37,711 bases of DNA. Origin: Alphaproteobacteria bacterium. GTDB taxonomy: Bacteria; Pseudomonadota; Alphaproteobacteria; Sphingomonadales; Sphingomonadaceae. Shown one piece after another: positions 1 through 9,020 of this stretch (position 1 is its first letter; each line of letters begins with the position of its first letter). The DNA lies in NCBI GenBank assembly GCA_003241875.1, contig QBLU01000016.1, forward strand, positions 1-37,711, in the 5' to 3' direction. The position numbers and the translations under genes are program-made. The notes beneath the pieces are model-generated. The model saw nothing but the letters and a program-made list of their open reading frames with translations. It was not told the origin of the DNA and did not search any database.

Positions 1-27
1 CCCTCCCCGCAAGGGGGAGGGAGTTGC
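1..27. repeat. C/G-rich palindromic repeat, copy 1
   Basis: Arms of eight bases (1-8 and 14-21) enclose a five-base loop, followed by AGTTGC. The same 27 bases occur at 34980-35006, and structurally matching hairpins occur at 6545-6565 and 15642-15662. It abuts the stop codon of the flavin oxidoreductase gene on the minus strand, so it may end or stabilise that transcript. The window begins inside or at the edge of it. Confidence 0.85.
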
Positions 28-1086
28 TTACAGCACCAGCGGGCCGTGGTTCATCCGCGGCAGCACATGGCGGGCGAACAGGTCGGCTTCCGCCGCGTGG
101 GGATAGCCCGACAGGATAAAGGCCTCCATGCCGATCGCCTGATAGGCCTGCAGCTTGGCCAGCACCTGGTCGGGATCGCCGACGATGGCGGCGCCGCAGC
201 CGGAGCGGGCGCGGCCGATGCCGGTCCACAGATTGTCCTCGACATAGCCATCCTGGGCGGCGTCGCGCAGCTCGGCCTGGCGCAGCACGCCGACCGAGGT
301 CGCGTCGAGCGATTTGGCGCGGATGGCATCGCCGGTTTTGGCATCGAGATGCGACAGCAGCCGGTCGGCCGCCGCACGCGCCGTTGCCTCGGTCTCGCGG
401 ACCACGACATGGACGCGATAGCCGAATTTCAACGTGCGGCCGTGCCGGGCCGCCCGCGCCGTCATGTCGTCGACGATCGCCTGCACCGCCGGCATCGTGT
501 CGGGCCACATCAGGTACACGTCCGCCGCCTTGGCCGAGGCCTCGCGGGCGTCCTCGCTCAGCCCGCCGAAGTACAGCGGCGGGCATTTGCCGCTGACCGT
601 GGTCACGCCGGGCGGATCGAGCTTCAGCTTGTAATGCTCGCCCTGGTGGTCGAGCGGCTGGCCGTTGAGGATGGTCTTCAGGATCTGCATGACCTCCACC
701 GTTCGGGCATAGCGCGGCGCCGAGGCCATCGTCTCGCCCGGCATGTCGGACGAGATCATGTTGACGGTCAGGCGACCTTCGAGAATGCGATCGAGCGTCG
801 CGATCTGCCGCGCCAGTTGCGGCGGCCAGGTTTCGCCGACGCGCACCGCCATCAGCAGCCGGATGCGCCGAACCAGGGCCGCGATGGCACCGGCAAAGAT
901 CGTCGTGTCGATGCCGAGCGCATAGCCCGACGGCAGCAGCACATTGTCGAACCCGCCCTTTTCGGCGGCGAGGACGATGTTGCGGCAATGCTCCCAGCTC
1001 GATTTCAGCGCCGGGTCGGGCTGGCCCAGGAATTCATAGTCATCGTCGCACAGCGCCGAAAACCAGCTGACTTCACAAACGCTCAT
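28..1086 (-). CDS. LLM-class flavin-dependent oxidoreductase (SsuD-like)
   Basis: A 352-residue protein of the bacterial luciferase-like monooxygenase family, expected to use reduced FMN and oxygen on an unknown substrate. The N-terminus EVSWFSALCDDDYEFLG, the barrel strand GRLTVNMISSD and the later YFGG and SGYPH stretches resemble SsuD-type alkanesulfonate monooxygenases, but family alone does not give the substrate. I chose the ATG at 1086 because GAGAG lies just upstream and because it gives an ATGA overlap with the stop of the aldo/keto reductase gene, implying translational coupling in one operon. An upstream in-frame start at 1128 would add 14 residues unlike the family. The family call is secure; the substrate is not known. 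Confidence 0.88.
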   Translation of the reverse strand: MSVCEVSWFSALCDDDYEFLGQPDPALKSSWEHCRNIVLAAEKGGFDNVLLPSGYALGIDTTIFAGAIAALVRRIRLLMAVRVGETWPPQLARQIATLDRILEGRLTVNMISSDMPGETMASAPRYARTVEVMQILKTILNGQPLDHQGEHYKLKLDPPGVTTVSGKCPPLYFGGLSEDAREASAKAADVYLMWPDTMPAVQAIVDDMTARAARHGRTLKFGYRVHVVVRETEATARAAADRLLSHLDAKTGDAIRAKSLDATSVGVLRQAELRDAAQDGYVEDNLWTGIGRARSGCGAAIVGDPDQVLAKLQAYQAIGMEAFILSGYPHAAEADLFARHVLPRMNHGPLVL

Positions 1087-2018
1087 GGCAAATTCTCTCC
1101 CAGCGACGCGACCAGGACCGCATACCATTCGGCGCGCGTCCAGCGCACCTTGTAGGCATCGGCGCTCTCCGCGATCCGTGCCGGTGACTGCGTGCCGACG
1201 ATCGGGATGATGCCGGCCGGATGCGCCATGATCCAGGCATAGGCCGCGGCAGCGATCCCGACGCCGTATTTTTCGCCCTGCGCTCGCAGCGCCGCCTTGG
1301 TCGCGACAATGCGGGCATCCTCGGTCACCTTGCGCCCCGGCCGCGGGTCGCCGTCACCCAGCCGCCCCTGCCCCAGCGGCGACCAGGCCAGCACGGCGAC
1401 GCCGTGTTTCATGGCGCGGTCCAGCGTGCCGTCGAACAGCGGCGCCGTCGCCAGCGGCGAAAATTCGGGCTGGGTGGTCAGCACGCCGGCCTTCAGGTGC
1501 CTGGCCAGCGCGCCGGTCTGTGCCGGCGTGTGGTTCGACACGCCGACGGCGCCGATCTTGCCCTCCGCCACCAGCGCATCGAGCGTGGCGGCGGTTTCGG
1601 CCGGATGCGCCAGCATGTCGGGGCGATGGATCTGCCACAGGTCAAGGCGTTCGATGCCGAGCCGGGTCAGCGACGCTTCGACGGCTTCGCGAAGGTATTG
1701 CGGCGACGAATCATAGGGCACGCCCATGCGGATACCGCCCTTCGATGCCAGCACGATCTGGTCACGCAAGGCCGGCGCTTCGGCAAACACCTTGCCAAGC
1801 AGCAGTTCGGAGGCGCCGAAGGGCTCGTCGTTGTCGGGCCCATAGATGTCGGCGGTGTCGAAGAAATTGATGCCCGCGGCCAGCGCCGCTTCGACCCGCG
1901 CCCGTGCCGCGGCGACATCGCTGCCGCCAAAGCGCCACATGCCCCACGCCATCGGCGAGACATGCATATCGGACTTGCCGAGCGGGCGGCGTTCGGGGGA
2001 AAGGGCGATCTGATCCAT
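1083..2018 (-). CDS. Aldo/keto reductase
   Basis: A 311-residue cytoplasmic NAD(P)H-dependent reductase of the aldo/keto reductase superfamily (YdhF-like group). The catalytic tetrad can be read: Asp and Tyr in FFDTADIYG, Lys in LASKGGI and His in QIHRPD. IGAVGVSNHTPAQ and the cofactor-binding PIVGTQSPARI are also typical. Length is normal. Start is the ATG at 2018; an upstream in-frame extension to 2288 runs antisense through the neighbouring gene and was discarded. It overlaps the flavin oxidoreductase gene by four bases and is divergent from the Gfo/Idh/MocA gene, with only 28 bases between the two start codons, so the promoters must lie partly inside the genes. Substrate unknown, probably a carbonyl compound or sugar derivative. 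Confidence 0.9.
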   Translation of the reverse strand: MDQIALSPERRPLGKSDMHVSPMAWGMWRFGGSDVAAARARVEAALAAGINFFDTADIYGPDNDEPFGASELLLGKVFAEAPALRDQIVLASKGGIRMGVPYDSSPQYLREAVEASLTRLGIERLDLWQIHRPDMLAHPAETAATLDALVAEGKIGAVGVSNHTPAQTGALARHLKAGVLTTQPEFSPLATAPLFDGTLDRAMKHGVAVLAWSPLGQGRLGDGDPRPGRKVTEDARIVATKAALRAQGEKYGVGIAAAAYAWIMAHPAGIIPIVGTQSPARIAESADAYKVRWTRAEWYAVLVASLGENLP

Positions 2019-2046
2019 GAAACCCCAATGCCCGGAGCCGGCCAAA

Positions 2047-3132
2047 ATGAAAAGCAGCGAAACCATCCGGTGGGGGATCGTCGGGTCGGGGATGATGGCG
2101 ATCGAGCATATCGCCAACATCGGCCTGACCGAAAATGCGGTGGTGACGGCGCTGGCCGATCCGGTGGCGTCGTCGCTTGATCGGGCGGCAGCAGCGGTGG
2201 GCGGCGATGTCGCGCGTTTCGCCGATGCCGCGGCGCTGGCGGCAAGCGGCCTGTGCGACGCGGTCGTCGTCGCGTCGCCCAATTTCACCCATGTCGACGT
2301 GCTGCCGCCTTTGATGGACGCGCGCCTGCATGTGCTGTGCGAAAAGCCGCTGGCGACGACGATCGACGATGCCCGCGCCGTCGCCGTCGCCGCCGCCGGC
2401 TATGAGCGGGTGTTCTGGACGGCGATGGAATATCGTTTCATGCCGCCGGTCGCCGAGTTCGTGCGCCAGGTCCATGACGGGCGCACCGGCAAGCTGCAGA
2501 TGCTGTCGATCCGCGAGCATCGCTTCCCGTTCCTCGTCAAGGTCGGCGACTGGAACCGGTTTTCGGCCAACACCGGCGGCACCATGGTCGAAAAATGCTG
2601 CCACTTCTTCGACATGATGCGGCTGATCGTCGGCGCGGAGCCGGTGCGGGTGTTCTGTTCCGGCGCCATGGACGTCAATCACCAGGACGAGCGCTATGAC
2701 GGGCAAAAGCCCGACATCATCGACAACAGCTTCACCACCGTCGATTTCGCCAACGGCGTGCGCGCCATGCTCGACCTGTGCATGTTCGCCGATGGTGCCG
2801 AGCAGCAGGAGGAGATCGTCGCGGTCGGCAGCGAGGCCCGGCTCGACGTGCTGATCCCCGCGGGCGACATCGTCCATTCCCCGCGCGTCGGCTTCATGAA
2901 CCCCAAGAACACCAGCCGTGCCCATGTCGAGACGCCGGCGGCCGCGCTCAAGGCCGGGCAGCACCACGGCTCGACGTTCTTCCAGCACCAGGCCTTTGCC
3001 GCGGCGGTACGCGGCGGCGGCCCCGTCATCGTGTCCGCCGACGACGGCCTGCGCGCCGTCGCCATGGGGGTCGCCGCGGAGACCAGCGCCCGCGAACACC
3101 GCGTCGTCGAAATGAGCGAACTCGGCCTGTAA
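2047..3132 (+). CDS. Gfo/Idh/MocA family oxidoreductase
   Basis: A 361-residue NAD(P)-dependent dehydrogenase. The N-terminal Rossmann fold starts with WGIVGSGMMAIEHI, and the family hallmark CEKPLATT lies near residue 105; the C-terminal half is the alpha/beta substrate-binding domain. Related enzymes oxidise sugars, inositols or related polyols, or reduce biliverdin-like compounds; the substrate cannot be read here. I prefer the ATG at 2047 with GGAG at 2034-2037; an in-frame ATG at 2017 overlaps the start of the divergent aldo/keto reductase gene. The downstream TonB-dependent receptor is in the same direction 176 bases away, which suggests but does not prove joint uptake and oxidation of one substrate. 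Confidence 0.88.
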   Translation: MKSSETIRWGIVGSGMMAIEHIANIGLTENAVVTALADPVASSLDRAAAAVGGDVARFADAAALAASGLCDAVVVASPNFTHVDVLPPLMDARLHVLCEKPLATTIDDARAVAVAAAGYERVFWTAMEYRFMPPVAEFVRQVHDGRTGKLQMLSIREHRFPFLVKVGDWNRFSANTGGTMVEKCCHFFDMMRLIVGAEPVRVFCSGAMDVNHQDERYDGQKPDIIDNSFTTVDFANGVRAMLDLCMFADGAEQQEEIVAVGSEARLDVLIPAGDIVHSPRVGFMNPKNTSRAHVETPAAALKAGQHHGSTFFQHQAFAAAVRGGGPVIVSADDGLRAVAMGVAAETSAREHRVVEMSELGL

Positions 3133-3156
3133 GCCACCGTACCAAAGCCGCAAAGT

Positions 3157-3176
3157 CTGTTGCCGCTGCGCAACAG
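3157..3176. promoter_or_regulatory. Perfect inverted repeat upstream of receptor gene
   Basis: Seven-base arms CTGTTGC and GCAACAG around a six-base centre. It lies 24 bases past the oxidoreductase stop and about 130 bases ahead of the receptor start. It has no T-run. It could be an operator for the receptor gene or a weak terminator; nothing in the sequence decides between these. Confidence 0.35.
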
Positions 3177-3203
3177 CCTGTCGGCATTCGGGCATCATCC
3201 GGC

Positions 3204-3230
3204 TTGACGACGGGCAAGAACCGCTATCTT
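3204..3230 (+). promoter_or_regulatory. Possible sigma-70 promoter for TonB receptor
   Basis: A good -35 match TTGACG at 3204-3209 is followed 15 bases later by TATCTT at 3225-3230. The spacing is short for a housekeeping promoter, so this is only a candidate. It lies about 80 bases before the receptor start codon. Confidence 0.25.
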
Positions 3231-3308
3231 GCACGCCGGAACGGCACTGGGGCAAATCCCGGCTAGCAAGTGGCCATACGGCCTGCCGCCCGAATTGGGG
3301 AGAGAACC

Positions 3309-5666
3309 ATGATCCGTCCGACCTTGCTTTGCACCGCCGCATTGTTCGCCGTGGCCGCCATCGCGCCGGCAACCGCCCAGACCGCGAACGACACCGCGAT
3401 TGCCGCTTCCGACGCCCCCGGCGGCGAGCCGACCGAGATCGTCGTCACCGCGCAAAAGCGCAGCGAGCGCCTGCAGGACGTGCCGCTCGCGGTGTCGGTC
3501 GTGTCCGGTGACGCGCTGGCCCGCCAGGGCGCCGTCAACCTGGAGGGCGCGCAGTATCTCGTCCCCAGCCTCAATTTCCGCAAGTCGGGCACCAGCATCA
3601 ACCAGTCGCTCTACCTGCGCGGCGTCGGCACCGCGACCTTCTCGATCGCCGGCGAGCCTTCGGTTTCCACCGTCCTCGACGGCGTCGTCCTCGCCCGCGC
3701 CGGCGAAGCCTTCAGCGACCTCGTCGATATCGAGCGCATCGAAGTGCTGCGCGGCCCCCAGGGCACGCTGTTCGGCAAGAACTCGTCGGCCGGTGTCGTC
3801 AACATCGTGTCGAAGCGGCCGGGCAATGATTTCGGCGGCTATGTCGATGGCGGCTTCTTCTTCGACAACGGCAATGAATATCGCGTCCGCGGCGCGCTCG
3901 ACATGCCCATCGGCGACAATGTCCGCACCCGCGTGACGGGGTTCTACGGCAAGTACGACGGCAACATCTTCAACGATGCCGCCAATGTGAACCGCCGCGT
4001 CAACGGTTATGAGCGCTATGGCGTCCGCGGCATCCTGGAGGCCGATGTCAGCGACACCGTCCAGCTGACCGTCATCGCCGACTGGCGCCGTGCCAACGAC
4101 GATTGCTGCGCCGAAGTCATCGGCACCGTGCCGACCGGGCCCGGCGCCCTTGCCCTTGCCGGCATCCCGCTCAACGGCGACGAGACCCGCACCATCCGCC
4201 AGAACCTCGTCACCCGCACCGAGGAGGAAAGCTGGGGCGTTTCGGCCCAGCTCGATGCCGAACTCGGCAACCAGACCGTCACCTCGATCACCGCCTATCG
4301 CAACTACAAGAACCGCGAGATCCGCGACGGCGACTGGATCGGTGCCCCGATCGCCGGCGTGCCGCAGTTGCACGACGATGGCCCGCAGACCGGCAGCACC
4401 TTCAGCCAGGAACTGCGCCTGACCTCGCCGGCCGACCAGTTCCTCGCCTATGTCCTCGGCGCCTTTTATTCGAAGGCCGATACCGAGCGGACCTTTGCCC
4501 GCAGCGTGGTCCAGTGCGGCGCGGCACCGACGCCGGTGGCGCTGGTCACCTGCGGCTCGCCAGGCGCCGCGCCCTCGACCTTCCCGTCGGGCACCGCGAC
4601 CTTCGGTTCGGAACTGACCAACATCGCCGTTTTCGGCCAGTCGACGCTCAACTTCTCGGATCGCCTGCGCGGTATCGTCGGCCTGCGCTACACGATCGAC
4701 CAGAACCGCGTCTTCCACAGCCGCAGGACGGCGCTCGCCGGACCCGGCATCCAGCCGAATTTCGACCAGGGCGTGTTCAATTCGGCGCGCCCCGGCCTGA
4801 TCAACGGTGATCCGGCCCAGTCGAACGGCGTGCCGTTCCAGACGCAGACCAGCCAGGACAATCTGTCGGGCAAGGTCGGCGCCCAGTTCGATGTCAACGA
4901 CGACATCATGGCCTATGGCACCTACTCGCGCGGCTACAAGGGCCCGGCCTACAACATCTTCTACAATCTGACCGCCAGCGGCACCAACGTCATCGCCGCC
5001 GAAACGGCTGATTCATTCGAAGTCGGCCTGAAGAACGCGCTGTTCGACGGCACGCTGACGATCAACCTCGCCGGCTACTACGCCAAGTACAAGAATTTCC
5101 AGGCCAACAATCCCGACCTGGTCGCCGGCGTCGTCGTCACCCGTTTCACCAACGCCGGCGACGTGTCGACCCGCGGCGGCGAGCTCGATTTCGCCTGGCG
5201 GCCAGTGCCCGACCTGAGCTTCGGCGGCGGCGTCGCTTATACAGATGCCCGGGTGGACTCGTTCAACGCGCCTCCGGGCGGTGCCGCGGTTCCCGCCGGC
5301 ACCCAGCTCGCCTTTGCCCCGAAGTGGAAGGGTTCGCTGACCGTCGACTATCGCCTGCGCACCGGCGGCCCGATCGACATCAGCTTCGGCGCCCAGGGTT
5401 CGACCCAGTCGAGCCAGCTGTCGCTGTTCGACGCCAGCGCCGCCATCCGCGCCGCCGGCCTGATCGACGCCTACAGCCTCGTCGACGCCCAGATCGGCAT
5501 CGTCTCCCGGGACGATGCCTTCCGCATCAGCTTCGTCGCCAAGAACCTGTTCGACACCAGCTTCCCGGCGCAGATCACCAACGGCGGTCCCGGCGGCAGC
5601 CTGCGCTACCTCATCCCGCGCGAGGCCGATCGCTATTTCGGCGTGACGGGCCGGGTCAACTTCTAA
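3309..5666 (+). CDS. TonB-dependent outer membrane receptor
   Basis: A 785-residue receptor for energy-dependent uptake across the outer membrane. A signal peptide of about 24 residues (MIRPTLLC...APATAQ) is followed by the TonB-box-like EIVVTAQKRSERLQDVPLAV, the plug domain with IERIEVLRGPQGTLFGKN, and a long barrel ending in the C-terminal phenylalanine of FGVTGRVNF. The start ATG at 3309 has GGGGAGAG just upstream; an in-frame start at 3270 would precede the signal peptide. This style of receptor is very numerous in sphingomonads. The substrate is unknown; the neighbouring oxidoreductase genes suggest an organic compound rather than a siderophore, but that is inference. Confidence 0.95.
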   Translation: MIRPTLLCTAALFAVAAIAPATAQTANDTAIAASDAPGGEPTEIVVTAQKRSERLQDVPLAVSVVSGDALARQGAVNLEGAQYLVPSLNFRKSGTSINQSLYLRGVGTATFSIAGEPSVSTVLDGVVLARAGEAFSDLVDIERIEVLRGPQGTLFGKNSSAGVVNIVSKRPGNDFGGYVDGGFFFDNGNEYRVRGALDMPIGDNVRTRVTGFYGKYDGNIFNDAANVNRRVNGYERYGVRGILEADVSDTVQLTVIADWRRANDDCCAEVIGTVPTGPGALALAGIPLNGDETRTIRQNLVTRTEEESWGVSAQLDAELGNQTVTSITAYRNYKNREIRDGDWIGAPIAGVPQLHDDGPQTGSTFSQELRLTSPADQFLAYVLGAFYSKADTERTFARSVVQCGAAPTPVALVTCGSPGAAPSTFPSGTATFGSELTNIAVFGQSTLNFSDRLRGIVGLRYTIDQNRVFHSRRTALAGPGIQPNFDQGVFNSARPGLINGDPAQSNGVPFQTQTSQDNLSGKVGAQFDVNDDIMAYGTYSRGYKGPAYNIFYNLTASGTNVIAAETADSFEVGLKNALFDGTLTINLAGYYAKYKNFQANNPDLVAGVVVTRFTNAGDVSTRGGELDFAWRPVPDLSFGGGVAYTDARVDSFNAPPGGAAVPAGTQLAFAPKWKGSLTVDYRLRTGGPIDISFGAQGSTQSSQLSLFDASAAIRAAGLIDAYSLVDAQIGIVSRDDAFRISFVAKNLFDTSFPAQITNGGPGGSLRYLIPREADRYFGVTGRVNF

Positions 5667-5679
5667 GGCGCAGTGCCGC

Positions 5680-5741
5680 GCGCGTGTAGCGGGACGATTG
5701 CAAGGCAATCGCCTGCTACGCGCCCCCAGCCTTCGCTGGGG
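5680..5741. terminator. Double hairpin between convergent genes
   Basis: The first hairpin (5680-5723) has imperfect outer arms GCGCGTGTAGC and GCTACGCGC and an inner perfect stem CGATTGC/GCAATCG with a three-base loop. The second (5724-5741) has seven-base arms CCCCAGC/GCTGGGG around CTTC. They lie between the 3' ends of the receptor gene and the minus-strand zincin gene, so a bidirectional terminator is likely, although neither has a T-run. Confidence 0.55.
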
Positions 5742-5811
5742 CTGGCCGGTCTCGTCTGACATCAGTTGCGGCTTAGCCGCGGCCCTAGCTTCACTTCAAA
5801 GCCGTCGGTCC

Positions 5812-6213
5812 CTAGCCCGCCGCCGCCTCGATCGCTTCCATCGCCTCGTCGCTCAGCCCGAAATGGTGCCCGACTTCGTGCACCAGCACATGCGTGACCA
5901 GCGCCTCGAGCGAATCCTCGCCTTCGCACCATTCCTCGAGCAACGGCCGGCGATAGAGGAAGATCATGTCGGGCAAGACACCCGAAGGCTCATAGCCCTT
6001 CATCCCGACATGGCGCCCTTGATAGAGGCCGAGGATATCCCATTCGGTTTCGAGTTCCATCGCCGCCATGACCTCGGCATCGGGGAAGTCCTCGACGCGC
6101 AACAGGACGGTGCCGAGATGGTCGCGGAACAGCGGCGGCAGCCGCTCGACGGCGGCCTGGGCGAGCGCCTCGAAATCCGCGAGGCTCGGTGCAAAGGTTT
6201 GACGATCGGTCAT
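5812..6213 (-). CDS. Zincin-like metallopeptidase family protein (DUF1025-type)
   Basis: A 133-residue small cytoplasmic protein with the zinc-binding motif [12 protein letters not shown] near residue 110, matching HExxHxxG. The upstream [12 protein letters not shown] and the acidic loop are typical of the compact minimal gluzincin-like family seen in many actinobacteria and alphaproteobacteria. Proteolytic activity has not been established for the family as far as I know. I start at the ATG at 6213 rather than 6285, because the 6285 start would overlap the divergent dehydratase gene. Only 44 bases separate this start from that gene. No signal peptide or membrane segment is visible. Confidence 0.85.
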   Translation of the reverse strand: MTDRQTFAPSLADFEALAQAAVERLPPLFRDHLGTVLLRVEDFPDAEVMAAMELETEWDILGLYQGRHVGMKGYEPSGVLPDMIFLYRRPLLEEWCEGEDSLEALVTHVLVHEVGHHFGLSDEAMEAIEAAAG

Positions 6214-6257
6214 CGCCGCGAGATAGGCGATGCGCAGCCGCAATGCGAGGGATGAAG

Positions 6258-6533
6258 ATGGTCGAGAAACTGGACGAAGCGGCAATCACGGCGGCCCTGG
6301 CCGATGTGCCGGGCTGGACGCGAAACGGTGACGGCATCGATCGCCGCTATGCCTTCAAGGACTTCACCGCTGCCTTCGGCTTCATGGCGCGCGTCGCGCT
6401 GCTCGCCGAAAAGGCCGACCACCACCCCGAATGGTCGAACGTCTACAACAAGGTCGACATCCGGCTGACGACGCATGACGCGGGCGGGCTGTCGGCGCGC
6501 GATTTCGCGCTGGCGCGGGCCATCGACGGCTGA
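6258..6533 (+). CDS. phhB: Pterin-4a-carbinolamine dehydratase
   Basis: A 91-residue enzyme that dehydrates 4a-hydroxytetrahydrobiopterin, normally recycling the cofactor of aromatic amino acid hydroxylases. The motif [18 protein letters not shown] with the paired histidines, and [11 protein letters not shown], are diagnostic, and the size is standard. Two in-frame ATGs lie close together at 6252 and 6258; I chose 6258 because GAGG at 6247-6250 is then seven bases away. No phenylalanine hydroxylase gene is visible nearby, and in many bacteria the gene stands alone. It is divergent from the zincin gene and followed by a palindromic repeat. Confidence 0.93.
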   Translation: MVEKLDEAAITAALADVPGWTRNGDGIDRRYAFKDFTAAFGFMARVALLAEKADHHPEWSNVYNKVDIRLTTHDAGGLSARDFALARAIDG

Positions 6534-6544
6534 CTACCCAGGAT

Positions 6545-6637
6545 CCCTCCCCCCTGAGGGGAGGGCGACTCGCGCAGCGAGCGGGGTGGGGGTCGCTCGC
6601 GTCGCCGCTGGCGAACCCCCACCCCGCTCGGAAAGCG
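6545..6637. repeat. C/G-rich palindromic repeat, copy 2, with extended inverted repeat
   Basis: A hairpin with arms CCCTCCCC and GGGGAGGG and loop CCTGA (6545-6565) has the same arms as the copies at 1 and 34980. It is followed by a wider inverted repeat, CGAGCGGGGTGGGGGT against ACCCCCACCCCGCTCG, that fills the spacer up to the 3' end of the DUF1508 gene. It follows phhB by 11 bases and probably ends transcripts from both sides. Confidence 0.75.
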
Positions 6638-6820
6638 TCAGGCGTCGCTGTTGTCTTCCGTCGGCGCGCCGGGGCCGTTCTTCTGGATCGATGCGATGGC
6701 ATTCATCGCCGACGCCTTGGACGAATAGCCCTCGGTCGCGAACATCGTCTCGCTGTTGTATTTGAAGCGAACGCGGAACTCGCCCTTCTTGTCCTTGTAG
6801 ATCTCGAACTTGTGCGCCAC
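6638..6820 (-). CDS. YegP/DUF1508 family protein
   Basis: A 60-residue single-domain protein. The pattern KFEIYKDKKGEFRVRFKYNSE followed by EGYSSKASAMNAIASIQKN is the DUF1508 fold (a small beta-hairpin plus helix), which occurs singly or in tandem. Here there is one copy. The start codon is GTG at 6818-6820, supported by GGGGAGAGG five bases upstream. Function is unknown in the family. It is an isolated gene with hairpin-rich spacers on both sides. Confidence 0.85.
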   Translation of the reverse strand: MAHKFEIYKDKKGEFRVRFKYNSETMFATEGYSSKASAMNAIASIQKNGPGAPTEDNSDA

Positions 6821-6947
6821 GCGGCCTCTCCCCGGATCGTTACGGGTCCGATGCTATGAGCGCCCCGGCGGCGCGTCAATCGTTACGGTGGCGCGCCTTG
6901 TCCGAGGGAGGGCAGGCTGCGTGTCATTGTGGGCCGGCAGGAAAGAG

Positions 6948-6966
6948 GCATGGGCAAAGCCCATGC
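6948..6966. repeat. Short perfect hairpin
   Basis: GCATGGGC and GCCCATGC are eight-base perfect arms around AAA. It lies in the 266-base spacer between the DUF1508 gene and the short-chain dehydrogenase gene, both on the minus strand. No coding potential is apparent in this spacer. Confidence 0.5.
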
Positions 6967-7029
6967 TGGCGCCGGACGGATTCGGCCGGCCATGCCGACC
7001 GCCCCGGCGATCGGGCTTGCGCCTGTCGG

Positions 7030-7070
7030 CGCGTAAGGCCGGGATTGCTGCGCAATCCCGGCCTTACGCG
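7030..7070. terminator. Long perfect hairpin after dehydrogenase gene
   Basis: Nineteen-base perfect arms (7030-7048 and 7052-7070) with a three-base loop, 16 bases past the stop codon of the minus-strand dehydrogenase. No T-run follows, so it may act as a terminator or as a 3' stabilising structure, or be a mobile palindrome. Confidence 0.55.
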
Positions 7071-7086
7071 TGCGCGGCGCTGCGCC

Positions 7087-7866
<780 letters not shown>

Positions 7867-7957
7867 GTCTCTACTCCCCAAGATTTGCCCGCTTATGCGA
7901 AGCGCCACGGCGGCACGCAACCGATTTAGAAAGGGAGGGCCCCACCTGTCAGGAAAC

Positions 7958-8881
7958 TCAATCCGGCCGTTCCGGCACCGCCGCGATCGCATTCCGCGCC
8001 AGTTGCCGCTCGCGCACCGCCAGATAGACCGTCGCACCAAAGATGACGATGCCGCCGACGATCGTCAGCGTATCCAGCCGTTCCCCGAACAGCGTGATCC
8101 CGGCGATCGTCACCAGCCCGAAACGCACGAAATCATAGGGCATGATCGCCGACGCCTCGGCGAGCGCGAACGCCCGGTTCATCGATAGCTGGCCGATGGC
8201 GGCGACACAGCCGATCGCCACCAGCAGCGGCCAGACGTGCGCCGGCGGCCATTCCCACACCGTCAGCGCCACGAGGAGGCTGGGCGGCGTCATCAGGATG
8301 AAGGTCCAGGCCGCCACCGAGCGGCTGTCGTCGGTCGCCACCAGCTGGCGGATCGCGATGATCGAAAATGCCGTCGACACCGCCGAAATCACCGCCGCCA
8401 GCACCCCCGCCGTCATCGGCAGCGCCCCCGGCCGCACGACGATCAGCATGCCGGCAAAGCCCGCGACCAGCGCCGCCACCCGCCGGGCATGGATCTTTTC
8501 GCCCAGGAACAGCACCGCGCCGACGGTGGCGAACAGCGGCGCCGTGTAGTTGATGCTGAGCGCCGTCGCCAGCGGTGCATGGGCGACAGCATAGAATGTG
8601 CCGGTCGTCGCGATGAAGCCCGACGTGGCGCGGCGCAGGTTGGCGCGCACCCGATCCAGCCGCATCAGCCCCTTGTTGCGCAGCATCATCGGCAGCAGCA
8701 CCGCCGTGCCGATGGCGTTGCGAAAGAACACGATTTCAAAGGCATGGACCTCGCGCGAGGCATAGCGGATCAGCACCCACATCGACCCGAAGGCGAGGCA
8801 CGAGACGATCATCCAGAAGACGCCACTTTTGGGGGAAGCTGCCACCCCCAAGCGGTTAGGTCCTGCACGCACAAATGTCAT
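7958..8881 (-). CDS. EamA/DMT family transporter
   Basis: A 307-residue inner-membrane protein of the drug/metabolite transporter superfamily with about ten hydrophobic segments arranged as two EamA repeats. The first begins at VFWMIVSCLAFGSMWVLIRY, and the halves end in LFLGEKIHARRVAAL and TLFGERLDTLTIVGG, the characteristic glutamate-containing stretches. Start is the ATG at 8881, with a weak G-rich ribosome binding site; an in-frame start at 8956 would add an unlikely charged leader. The substrate is unknown. It is divergent from the histidine kinase gene, across a 255-base spacer. Confidence 0.9.
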   Translation of the reverse strand: MTFVRAGPNRLGVAASPKSGVFWMIVSCLAFGSMWVLIRYASREVHAFEIVFFRNAIGTAVLLPMMLRNKGLMRLDRVRANLRRATSGFIATTGTFYAVAHAPLATALSINYTAPLFATVGAVLFLGEKIHARRVAALVAGFAGMLIVVRPGALPMTAGVLAAVISAVSTAFSIIAIRQLVATDDSRSVAAWTFILMTPPSLLVALTVWEWPPAHVWPLLVAIGCVAAIGQLSMNRAFALAEASAIMPYDFVRFGLVTIAGITLFGERLDTLTIVGGIVIFGATVYLAVRERQLARNAIAAVPERPD

Positions 8882-9020
8882 GCCCCGCCTGCAATCCGTC
8901 GCATCGGGCGGCGCGTAGCATTTCCCCGCCGTCGCGAATCGCGGCACCGGCAACAACGATGTCGCCGTGCAATACCCCTGCGACGCGGACCGCTCGCGCT
9001 TCTTCCGCCTGCGCTAGGCA

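Noticed and set aside
1762-3372. 536-residue minus-strand open frame over the Gfo/Idh/MocA gene
   Set aside because: Composition is that of a shadow frame, and it would overlap two convincing genes with recognised families.
3195-4718. Long open frame antisense to the TonB receptor gene
   Set aside because: It is a GC-driven mirror of the receptor's codon structure: repetitive Ala/Gly/Asp/Arg composition, no family motif, no ribosome binding site, and a clear real gene on the other strand. The same applies to antisense frames at 46-1155, 9014-10714, 24953-27250 and 28222-29994.
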